This document shows, one piece after another, positions 11,701 to 23,700 of a stretch of DNA of 64,000 nucleotides (position 1 is the first letter of the stretch; each line of letters begins with the position of its first letter). The notes under the pieces are model-generated. The model had not been told where the DNA came from and ran no database searches. It worked only from the letters and a program-made list of their open reading frames with translations. Location of the stretch: positions 2,480,001 through 2,544,000 of the forward strand of contig OY755184.1 in assembly GCA_963576735.1 (NCBI GenBank), in the 5' to 3' direction. Source of the DNA: Bedellia somnulentella. Taxonomy: Eukaryota; Arthropoda; Insecta; Lepidoptera; Bedelliidae. Position numbers and translations under genes: made by a program.

Positions 11701-14700
11701 ATACATACATATACTCACGCTATTATTTCCGATTGGGGTAGGTAAATACGTTTTATCACATACATGCAAATTATATTATATTATATATACTCACGCCATT
11801 ACTTCCCATCGGAGAAGGCAGATACGTTTAATTACATACATACGCGCATATACTCACGCTTTTACTTCCGCTTGTGGTAAGCAGATAATTTTAATTGCAT
11901 ACATACATACTTAAACTCCCGCCATTTTTCCGTAAGGGGTAGGCAGATACGTATTGTTTCAAATATGCATACTTACACTCACGCCATCACTTCCCGTGGG
12001 GGTAGGCACAGGCGTATAATTATATACATGCATACTCACGCCATTATTTCCCATTGGGGTAAGCAAATACGTTCAATCACATATATGCATACTTATACTA
12101 ACGCCATTACCTCTCATTGGGGTAGGCTGAAACTATCGATCGCCACTTCGTACGACCCCGGCAAACTTTTTAATAAATATGCTTTTATTTTTAAGTCATA
12201 TTGGAGTTCCCGCGTATTTAATATTTTGTGTGATATATGACGTAAAAATATTTGGAAAAGGTTGTGTAAATGAATAGGATATATGTAAGTATAGTAGCGA
12301 AAGAGATATATAGACGCAATGTGTCGTCGTTTATTGAATGAGAGTGGGATAGTCCATAAGAGAGTTTGATAGAGAGCGTTTAAAAAAAAAGACGGGAGCA
12401 ATTTCGTACGACCGCCCGCAAAAATCGCGCGCGCGAATGATTCAGAAACTGAAATCGGTGTAGTGGAATAACAAGCGTCTGTGACCTTCTGCGGCAGTGA
12501 CTGTGAAGGACCTCCGATTTCGGCAACGATAAAAGTGTAATGGAATAAGCTCTTAAGTTCGATTGATTACTTTACTGGCCTTGATTTGATTTGGCCGCCG
12601 GTTAAGGGTCACGGCAGGTCGCAGCTGTCAGCTGAGTTGCCCGCCTTGTCATCGCGTTTCACGCACACATTGGGCGTGTTGGTGTCAATAGTACTACTTT
12701 CTTAGTGCAAATTTTAACAAAATTTGAAAAAAAATAAGTGTGTTTTTTTTCAACGAATTCTGCCTCTATACGTGATAATTAATCATACTTTTCATTGAAA
12801 ACAGTCGTTACAATTATACCCTGTATAATTCATAATAATAATTCATAAATATATACTTGGTTATAGTTTCTTGTTAGAACATGTCATAAATATGCGTCTT
12901 TTGTATTTGTTTATTTACTTAATTAGAGGTTTGCTTTTTAAGGGATTTTTGGGCGATGCGGTTGGAGACCCATCACCAACAACCTTTATTCTACCATCTT
13001 TTTCTTACTCAACTTCCAAAAGTGGCTGAGGAATTTTGAATTTCTCAGCTCTGGCTACCCCTTTTAGGGATTTATAGCCGTGAGTATATGTACGTATATT
13101 GTTCAAAAGTTTTTTGTTTATTTGGAAATTTTCGATTTTCTGCACATGTTTATTTCCTTTATTTAATTTTCCGACGTTATTATAAGGTAAAAAAATACTT
13201 TTAATCTTTGGTTATACTAGACTGTGTAATAAAGGGTATTTTTAAAAGAAAAGCTAACAACTTACTTCTTTATCTAATTAGAAACACTAGTCGTGTTCTC
13301 CAAAGATTTCTCCTTGTCGATATAGTGGGATGAGTATACGCAAAAATAAAAATTATTATTTCATAAATTAGTATAGTATAGTAGAGTTGTGTTTTTCACA
13401 GTGGTTTACATAATGCAAAGTTCAATGAAAGACTAAAAATTTCAAAGGCAAGCACGAGCGCTCTTATATCGACACGATAACGGTTAGAATGAGATGGCAG
13501 TATACGATACTAAGTAAGTGCGTAAGAGATGGCTGCTTTATACCACGCGATAACTAGCCGCTCGTACTAGCCGGGCTGGAGGGCAATTCTTACACGGTAG
13601 ATATTATATCACTTTCGATATTTATCACTTTTGTGATATTTTGCGATCGATATTTGACTTGAGCTATTCTCACTCCATCCGATCGATATTTTTCTATTGA
13701 AAACCAGCCGATATGATGATATATATCAAAGGATGATATCGTGTGGTCACGATCAGACGATATGATGATATTTGAAGATGTCGTGCGAACGGTAGCCATT
13801 TTGTATACAAATTTTATTTGAATACTTATAGATAGAAAACTAAAATGTAGGTAAATATATTAAATGGATCATAGATCAAATAGTCTAAGAAGTTGTAAAT
13901 AATATCTACTTGGATCAACGTTAATTATATTATTAAAATATAAAAATATATTATTTTTCCATAATAAAATTTCAAAAACTAAATTCGGTTGTCGGATGGT
14001 CCATTTGGGAATTCAGACTTTGCTAGTTACCGGCAAAGTACACTTAAAGGAAAATTTAAACAAACCAAAACATATGTAAATATTGACAAATTCAATATTC
14101 AATTTTTTAAGGTGGCTTTAATCGTGTTTGCCACAATTATTTCGCCAATGTCGAGTAAAAATATTGACAGATATGAAGACCTTTTCATATCTAAGATGAC
14201 AGTTAAACTGACCTTTCGTTCAATTCATTCGCTTGGATCATTGATTTCGGTCTTCGTTCTTTAATGTCTAAGGAAAAATTACTACCGTGTGCGAGAATAC
14301 AGTTTCAATCTATCAATAGAAATATATTTCTCTTTGTGATATTTTTCACATGACATTGAACACTTGATATAATTTCTATGATAGTAATGATATCGAACTT
14401 GCGAGAATTGCCCTCCTGGTCTATTTTACTTACTCTATCAATTCACCTTGACGAGATAGCTGAGTGGTTGCGAATTTATTTGAACCTTCTCATCCCCTCG
14501 CAAAGCTATACATTCGAAGTATAAACTAGAATTATTAGCACATTAATAAAAGAAAATGAATCAAAATAATTTATTCGAAGAACGGTTTGAATGCACTTAT
14601 TTAATATATTCTTTTTGATTTTAAAAGAGATGTAAAAACATCACATAAATTTAAAGCAAAAAGATTATAATTGTTTCAGCTAGATTTACGGAACATTAAG

Positions 14701-17700
14701 GTAAAACGAGCGTATTCACAAAACAGAATAATTCGCAGTATTTTTAATAATTCATTTATCATCATAGACATAACCGAAAGAAAATAAAGACAAAATTATT
14801 TTACGTGTAAAGAAATAAACAAAAGAGCATACTCCGGGCGGAAGATTTGAACTCACGCCCTAACATATAAAGCATAGCACTTCATGCGTTAGACCATTTC
14901 GTTCTTACATAAGTGGGTGAAATTAACGATAATATTACGATTGTGAACAAACTTTATAATGTAAGACAAAACAAGCGACTATGTTGCGCACAACCAAAAT
15001 AAATTATCAATAAAAAAGCGCGGGAAGCGGCAAGCAGCTATTACAGAAAAATCCGACACAAGCTCTGCGCATGAAGGCTAACAGCCATCTGCCACCCGTT
15101 CTCCGCGCAGGGACCCGCTGAACATTGAAATTGAAATTTAGGGAAAATGCTTTGTAACTCCATAATTAGGATAAAAGACTAGAAAAATTATCATTACAAG
15201 GATAGATTACTTAGTTGTCTACGCAAATGTTAGGTAATCGATAACATATATGCAGTATTCCGACAGCAGTATCAGATTTTACGATAAAAAAGCCCCCGAC
15301 AAATTTTTTTTTTCTTAGTCGATTATTATCGGAAACGAAATATGAATCGTCATTATTGAAGAAAAGATATTGAACTTGAACATATATTTTATTTAGAGTG
15401 TGATTGTTTTATTGAGCGGATTTCATTGAGTTTGAAAACTACCAAAATCAGTGAAATTTTCGAGGGAGGCCCTTAAGAGCATCACATTGTTTTAACATTT
15501 ATTGCACTCACTCTTACGTTGAATTTAATACGAGTAACAGTGACAAAAAAACGCGCGTAAGCTAAATTTCAACAAAAAAAAAATGTTCCAAATCTATCGT
15601 TGAAAATATAAATATAATATTTTTTTTAATTAAAACAACTATTGATTTTGATTTTGAAAATCAATAGTAGTTTTAATTATAATGTGCAATCGTGAAAAAC
15701 TTAGTTTTTTTTTTATTAATTAATCATCTATGAATTACGCACAAAATGTATTTCTCCCACTGACCTCCATTATATTTTGTAAGTACGCTGGACAAATTAT
15801 AGGCCGTGACATATTGAGGGAATTTGATTTTCGCCATTTTGGCGCTTACGGCAGCTGTGAGAGGGAAAGGAACTAATGAAAGGATGGGACGGTAAGATAG
15901 AATATATCGATAAAATCTTTTACTTAAAGGAATGGATCATATTACTCTTAATGCATAAATCATGGCTAATGTTCAAACTAATTCAATGAGAGGTTTTCCT
16001 TTTTTTCTTCTTCCCTGTTCTCAGGATAGACGGCGCAAGAGTTGCTATGTTACTGGTAGGAACGGAACGTCACACCTTTTTTCATAAAACGGAACGTACA
16101 TAAAAACTTTCTGATTTGAAAGTCTAAATAAATATCAGTTTAAGCCAAGATAGCTTAAAAGTAAATAAACAAGGACGATGTTTATATTTAACATTCTTTT
16201 TGTTGTTTTTACTCGCCAAAAAGTTACTCTATGGGGATGTGACACATGTTTTTAAAGTTGACATTGGCGAAATTATTGTGGCAACAAGATTGAGGCCACG
16301 AAGAAAAAATTTAAGTAACTAACGCTTTGAGTAGTGAAATATATGGAGATAACATAAAGTACATAAAATCCTGCCTATTTTTGAAACCAAAATGGCCGAC
16401 TAGTGTTGGCCAGTGATCGATACTTTTTATCGATATTATTATAGCTGAAGAATTTGGTCGTGCTAACCCTAGGATCTAGAAAAAAATAATATATATTTAG
16501 ATTTCTGCATTGGGTGACCTCCCAATGCAGAAACATAAAAATGGTGATTACGATTCGTGCTTCGAAAAAACTTACAGTATTTGCTGAAACATAGTAGCTA
16601 TGGCTAGTACACGTATTTTTTATAAAGAAGAAGTGTCTTTCTCATGTTAAATCTGATACAGCCTAAATCATGCAATCCGTACATGTGACGTTTTGAGGGC
16701 GTAAAGCCAGTAACTAATTAAAAAAAACGAGCGCTTGCTTTGTAAATAGTGGGTTTACTGTTTTTTATTCTATTAACCTTCATTTATTGCGCCAATTGTT
16801 GGCTTGTCAAAAACCAGAATGAACAGCAGTGGTAACAGAAATGGCCATTTCAAGAAATAAAATATTTGTATTTTTCATTATCAATTATTATTATAGAAAT
16901 ATTAATAATTCAGTCCTAATAATTAAAAATTAACACTTTATTCTCACTTCTGGACATATAAAAATACTTAAAAAATATTTAAAAGCAAACCTAAAACTAC
17001 TTATGTAACAGGTAACAAAAAAATTTAAAAAAAAAACAAATTATACTAAAACCTTTCAGTTAAAAAATAAAATTGAACTTTATTAAATAAACCTCACTGT
17101 CTAAAATCATGTTCCATTTAACAAAATTATCTAGCATATCTATATATATATACAGCGTGTTAGTTTGACGGCGATTGTTACTTCAATATTAATTCGTATA
17201 TTAAAGTTTAATGCTTAATATCCACCATATGAAATAAACAAAAAGATTAAAACCGCTTTAGCAGAAAAACTTACTTTCTCCATCAGATGGAAAACTGTGG
17301 TTATCTACACTAGCCTAGCGCACACACTCCTAGTTCCTACCCGTATAATGTCTCACCCACACACAGAGAACAGCGGGCGCGTCATGTGACCATCTAGTCT
17401 TGCGCACACTTGCTCGTGACCGTATAAACCGCACTATGACAGCAATGCAAAAATTTTTGAATTTCGCGGCTATGTTTGATTTTTCTTTGAACTTATCGCC
17501 GCGCCTGGTGAGGCTGTGGTCTTAGTCGCCTCGTATTTCAATCCAGTATTAAATATGGGGTAGTGTAATTCAAACATTTTCAAGTAAAAAGATTGATGGA
17601 TGTAAACAAAGCTAGAGAGGTTTGCCAGGATCGTACGAAGTGGCGATCGATAGTCTCTGCCTACCCCAATGGGAACTAATGGCGTGAGAATATGTATGTA

Positions 17701-20700
17701 AAAAATCTATCTCTATTAATTAACACCGACGATTATAACAAAACTGTCGTCCTAAATAATCAGCTACCGCTATTTTTGTTTTACTTTACATCTCTGCCTC
17801 CCCAATGGGAAGTAACGGCGTGAGTATGTATGTAATGTATGTACTTCATGAGCGTAAGATAATAAAGTTAAAAACAAATAGAGACCCTCGAAACGATGCA
17901 TTTACTTGGCATAAAATAAAGTGCGCAAGAGATACCTATTCATTCATTAACCGACATCGAAATTGGAGGAGTTCTTGGTGTTTACTAAACTCTCTCGGGG
18001 CTAAAGGGCTCTAAACGGGTGTATCTGTACTTTATCACAGTTAACTAAAGAATACGAATAAAAATAACTCACCCCGTTTTGATTGGCAGTGGCAGATCCG
18101 GGCTATCACCTTTATTTGCGCAAAACGCAGAACATTTTGAGAATTAATATTATAAAACACCAACACTGAACTTTGCTGGTTCGTGTACGCCATATTTACT
18201 CAACACAATCACAACACAAGATACTAAAACTGAACTCACACTCCGAAAATTAATGCGAAAAATCAAAGTGACATCCAATCATAAGCGACACAAACACAAT
18301 GAGCTACAAACAACTAACTTAGTACTAATACTGTTCCTTTGATGTAATGCCGACAAGCCCGCCCGACTTGTTGATACATGCAGATTTTGAATTTCGCGGC
18401 GATCGATGTTTACGAATTATAATTTTTTCTCTGAACATACTGCCGCATTCCAACGCAGTATTAACTATGGGGTAGTGTTATTCAAATTTATCATGTCAAA
18501 TAATAACATGTAAAAAATAAGAAGATATTAGAAGCTAAGTTCGATTGATTACTTTACTGGCCTTGATTTGATTTGGCCGCCGGTTAAGGGTCACGGCGGG
18601 TCGCAGCTGTCAGCTGAGTTGCCCGCCTTGTCATCGCGTTTCACGCATACATTGAGCGTGTTGGTGTCAATAGTACTACTTTCTTAGTGCAAATTTTAAC
18701 AAAATTTGAAAAAAAATAAGTGTGTTTTTTTTCAACGAATTCTGCCTCTATACGTGATAATTAATCATACTTTTCAAGGAAAACAGTCATTACAATTACA
18801 CCCTGTATATTAATATTTTCCTTTCCGATTGCTTCTAGCCATTTTCGCCTTTTGGATTCATTTTTGGGGAGTCTGAAACAAGTAGGTTTTTTTCATATAA
18901 TATCGATATACCTAATACATCAACAATAATAAAAAAACATCCCTATCTTGAACATAACCTTAAACTTAAATTCAATAAATCTATATCTAAAAGTATTGAA
19001 AACTCTGTAAATACACTTCACTCTATAATATTCAGGTATACCATTAAAGTAGGATTAGCTATAAATGCTTTATGAGTCTGCTATATGATGCTATAAAGAA
19101 TAAAATCACAATAATAATAGTCGATTTATTAGTTTTCCCATTTCTTACCGGTGAATTGTTAAATTAGGTCGATTCCTGCTTAAGTATGCTCCACAGGCCA
19201 GAATAGAACACTTCACCATTTTAAACAGAATTTCAGCACTATACCACTGTTTATTTCACAATTAATTGTAATTTTTCTACAAAATTTCAATGTTTACAAA
19301 CAAATCAATCCATAGACAACAAAAAACTTTGAAACTAAAATGGCGGATTCATCCACGAATTCTATATACAGGGTGGCTCATTCAAATCGGTCAGTATGGG
19401 AAAGTCTGAAACTATAAGACATACGAAGATTTGTTCTTAGGAACCATGTCACCGATTTTGATAAAAATAAAAACTGCATTCATACATTTGAAAAAAAACT
19501 GTACCCAGCTTGGGAATCGAACCCGGTTGTTTTGAAAAAACAAAACTTACACTTTTTCTATTTTGATATCGATTGTGTAGGTCTAAAGCTGTAAATGTCT
19601 GCATAAAACATGATGTCTAAAATGAATAAAATGCATTGTTTTGACATACTTCAATTTCTCAAAGTAGGTGTTCCAAGTGACCACCGTTACAATATTCAAG
19701 AAGTTCAGGCATGTAAAATTGTCTCTATGACTGTTTGTACCTCTCAACTTATTAATAATAAGTTATTACATACATGCACCGTATCATGTGGTTTGCATTA
19801 AATTAAACATTTAAGGAAGTTTTGTTATCTACAGTAATTAAACACTAACAATCAATTGGAAAGCCCACTTAAAGTAAGTATGTAGATATTGTAGATACAC
19901 AGTCGCTCGATTTAACGCCTCTAGACTATTTTTTATGGGGTTACGTTAAGGATGAAGTTTACAAAACAAGCTATGACACCGTTGAAGACCTAAAAGCAGC
20001 CATTGAGTCAATTTTAACACAAATTCACCACATGAAGATACAAAATGCAATAGTAAGATCGTTATCTAAACGTGTTGAAAATTGTATTGAAAAAAATGGT
20101 GTTCACTTCGAACACCTACTTTGAGAAATAAAAGTATGTCAAAACAATGCATTTTATTCATTTTAGACATCATGTTTTATGCAGACATTTACAGCTTAAG
20201 ACCTACACAATCGATATCCAAATAGAAAAAGTGTAAATTTATTTTTTCAAAACAACCGGGTTCGATTCCTGAGCTGGGTACAGTTTTTTTTTAAATGTAT
20301 GAATGCAGTTTTTCTTTTTATTAAAATCGGTGACATGGTTCCTAAGAACAAATCTTCGTATGTCTTATAGTTTCAGACTTTCCCATACTGACCGATTTGA
20401 ATGCGCCACCCTGTATAGTTATGTATAAGATTCTTGTGGCCAGCATTATTAAAATGGTGTTGGTCTTAATGACACCCTCAAAAATACTATCTGTTCGGTG
20501 CAATGCACTCGAACACCTTTGTCAGCAATAGTTAGTTTTAGGTCGAACCGCGTTAACGCGTATGAGTCAGTCCAAAATCATCTATCAATCGCGACGCGCA
20601 TATCAATATCATTTGTATCATAATTTGTTAATTTTATCAGTATATTTATTATCATCTGTGGACTCGTGTTTTATTATTATCATTATCAACTATCACCAAC

Positions 20701-23700
20701 ACTTACCCGCACATTTTTTGGTCCATCGAGCTCCGTAGCGGGACCTCGCGTTTTGGAAATTAAACTCTAAAAACTCGTGGTGAACCAGTGACGGAATTGG
20801 GTAGTGTTGGACTAAAGTGAAATATCAATATCAGGTTTGGAGTAACTGAAGGCGGATACGAAGTAAGATCTTTCCAATTATTTCTATTAATATCAATATC
20901 AGTATTTTTTAACAATGGAGGATATCTACAATGCACAATCTGAACTTTTGTCTATCATGGAAAAACTATTTAACAATATTAAAAAGGATGGAGCAGATCG
21001 AAAATCTGCCCCTACCTATATCAAGCGGAAGTTAGAAACATTAGAAGCGTATTGGATAGAGTATCTTGCCAATCATAAATCCTTAATTCCGTATGAGGAT
21101 AAAGAGCGTCCTTATTTCGCTCGTCGGGAATTTGACAAGGCAGAACAGCTATATTCGGGAATCAAAAACTATTTAAATCGTTTAGCATCAGAGCAAGCAG
21201 GGGAAACAACGGAAAGGAGTGTGTATGATCAGTTGAGTGTCGCTAGCAATGATAAACCAAGCACGTCGCAGGCTAGAGCAGAGACTCCGAATCCATGCAA
21301 CCAGAGCGAAAGAGCGGGAAATACCAGATCAGGTGGGTTACAGCAACAGGACGATTTTATGGAAGAAAAGTACAGAGAGGCTACTTATTCAAACATCATT
21401 AATAAACGATCAACAGGAGCGTTCAGCAGGTTGGATGAAATGCTAAATAAACAATCAATTAATTTTAAAGCACTCATGAGAACCATAAAGGGCATTAATA
21501 TAGATACTATTGCTGAAAAATGGAAATTTGAGGACACGCTAAAACAATTGCAATCACGCTGGTCGGTTATCGACTCACTTCACTGGGAGATAGAGGCTAT
21601 TGTAGATAGTGAAGATGAATCCTACGAAGAGTCGTTTACGTATCATGAAAATATATATAATAAACTGAAAGAAGAAATTAATATAAAGTTGTGGTCAGTT
21701 TCGCACAGGGAATATATAACGCCACAGATAGATATTCCAGTCTTTACAGGCAATTACCATCAATGGGTGTCATTTAAAAACCTTTTCATGGAAGCTGTGC
21801 ATCTCAATCCATCATTGTCTAAGTCGCAAAAGATGCAATATTTAAAAGGTAAAATAAGAGGCGATGCAGAACGGTTAATTCAGCACTTACAAATAAGCTC
21901 TGAAAATTATACAACGTGTTGGGACATTTTAAACCATAGATATGAAAACAAAAAATTATTTTTTTCCTCTCATCTTAATATCATACTTAATCTGCCTAAT
22001 TTGCAACATCAATCTTTAATTCAGATTAAGAAACTTCATGACACCACAAAGGAGAGCCTTAATGCTATTAAGAACTTAGGTGTGGATATAAGCACTTGGG
22101 ACCCAATAATAGTCCATATCCTTGCACAAAAATTAGATAATGAAACCCATGCAGATTATGTCGAGTCATTAAAACAGCCGAGAGAACTACCTAATTTACA
22201 AGAACTGTTAGAATTCTTGGAGAACAAATTCACGATGCTTGAGCAATCCAGAAGAAAGCAGGATATACCACAGAAAGAAACCTATTTAAACTCAAACAAC
22301 TACTCTGGCTACCCTAAAAAGCCTCACGCTATGAACGCTAACGCTTATAACAAGTATCCCACTTATCACCGCAACAGCCAATCGCCAAAACAGTTTAATA
22401 AATCCTATCATGTCACAGCTCCAATTATCAAGTGCCCATTGTGTAAATTAGATCATGGTTTATTCAGTTGCCAAAAATTTATAGAACAATCAAATGAAAT
22501 GAAACTAAGAACGCTTACAAGATTAGATATATGCAAAAATTGTCTGTATTCACATTACGGTAAACCATGTTTTTCAGTACGCCGTTGTCGCATTTGTGGA
22601 GATTGCCATAATACATTAATACATGACGCTACAGTTCGGAGGCCGACGACCTCAAATCCAGCTAGTTCGAACATACGACCGATTTACCGGAATCAGCAAA
22701 ATGATAGTCAAGTAAGAACATCGCATGTTACGCAAGAAAATGCCTCAGAGATCTTGTTATCAACAGCAATGATTAAAGTAAGAGCAAACGACGGATCATA
22801 CAAAGTCATGCGTGTCCTTATCGATCAAGGGTCGCAAATATCACTTATAACTGAACACGCGGCTCAACAACTTGGTTTAAAACGTCAGCATTGTAAGGGT
22901 GTTATCTTTGGAGTCGGAGAAAACGAAAGTAACTGCAAAGGAAAACTTAATATAACTATCGAATCGATATATAACAATTTCTCATTAAACATCGAAGTGC
23001 TTATAATGAATCAATTAATAAAAAATCTTCCAAATTCATCATTACCTAAACAAAATTGGTCTCATATTTACAACATCGATTTAGCAGACAAGGAGTTCTA
23101 TATAAGTCGCCCAGTCGATTTACTCTTAGGGGCAGATATTTATTCCAGTATCATGCAAGAGGGTTTAATAAGGGGAAGAAGTCAGTATGAACCACTCGCA
23201 CAAAGAACACAGTTAGGGTGGTTACTTTGCGGAAAAATACAATCATTCCACTGTAACGTCATCTTAACACAGATACAAGATATAAAAAACTTTTGGGAGA
23301 TAGAAGATATCAGCGATAAGCCCGAATTATCTTCAGAAGATCAGAAATGCATTGAATATTATCAAGAAACCACACGACGTAGGCCAGACGGAAGATATGA
23401 AGTAAGAATACCTATGAGAGAGGGATATGAGAAGGAATTAGGATCATCGAAAGCGTTAGCAGTTGCACAATTTAATAATTTGGAAAAATCACTTATCAAA
23501 CGGCTCGAATTAACTAAACAGTATGAAGATTTTATGAAGGAATACATTGATTTAAATCATATGAAGATATCATATAACGACCCATCAAATACACAGTGCT
23601 ACCTACCCCATCACGCAGTGCTCCGTGCAGAATCTAGCACTACAAAGGTTCGGGTGGTATTCAACGCATCAGCAAAAACAACTTCCGGAAATAGTCTCAA

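Larger units (their letters stand above)
9958..12823. mobile_element. TA-flanked DNA transposon, copy 1 (carries a nested Harbinger-like element)
   Basis: Without its insert this ~1.64-kb element is almost identical to copy 2 at 17153-18805, in the same orientation. The ends read TA-CAGCGTGTTAGTTTGACGG on the left and ATACCCTG-TA on the right, so the terminal inversion is short (CAGSGT/ACCCTG) and the flanking TA is the probable target duplication, as in Tc1/mariner-type elements. No transposase was found. The interior includes family A-like blocks at 10418-10500 and 10586-10640. It differs from copy 2 by small indels, for example GTTCC missing near 10130 and a shorter block near 10725. Confidence 0.8.
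14416..17152. other. Gene-free LIN37 intron sequence with two hairpins and a tRNA-like piece
   Basis: No exon or coding domain was recognised in these 2.7 kb. A tRNA-like stretch on the minus strand at about 14830-14905 has GGTCTAACGCATG (A-box-like) and GAGTTCAAATC (B-box-like); it may be a SINE head or a tRNA pseudogene. A segment near 15750-15795 (CTGACCTCCATTATA then AAGTACGCTG) recurs inverted near 30048-30090, so part of this region belongs to a dispersed repeat. Two hairpins are listed separately. Confidence 0.5.

Noticed and set aside
11620..12165. Regular ~70-bp repeats that could look like a CRISPR array
   Set aside because: Units are imperfect tandem copies of the family A retroposon 3' end without unique spacers, in a eukaryotic intron.
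14830..14905. Minus-strand tRNA gene
   Set aside because: Only box-like segments could be aligned. No full cloverleaf was found by hand.
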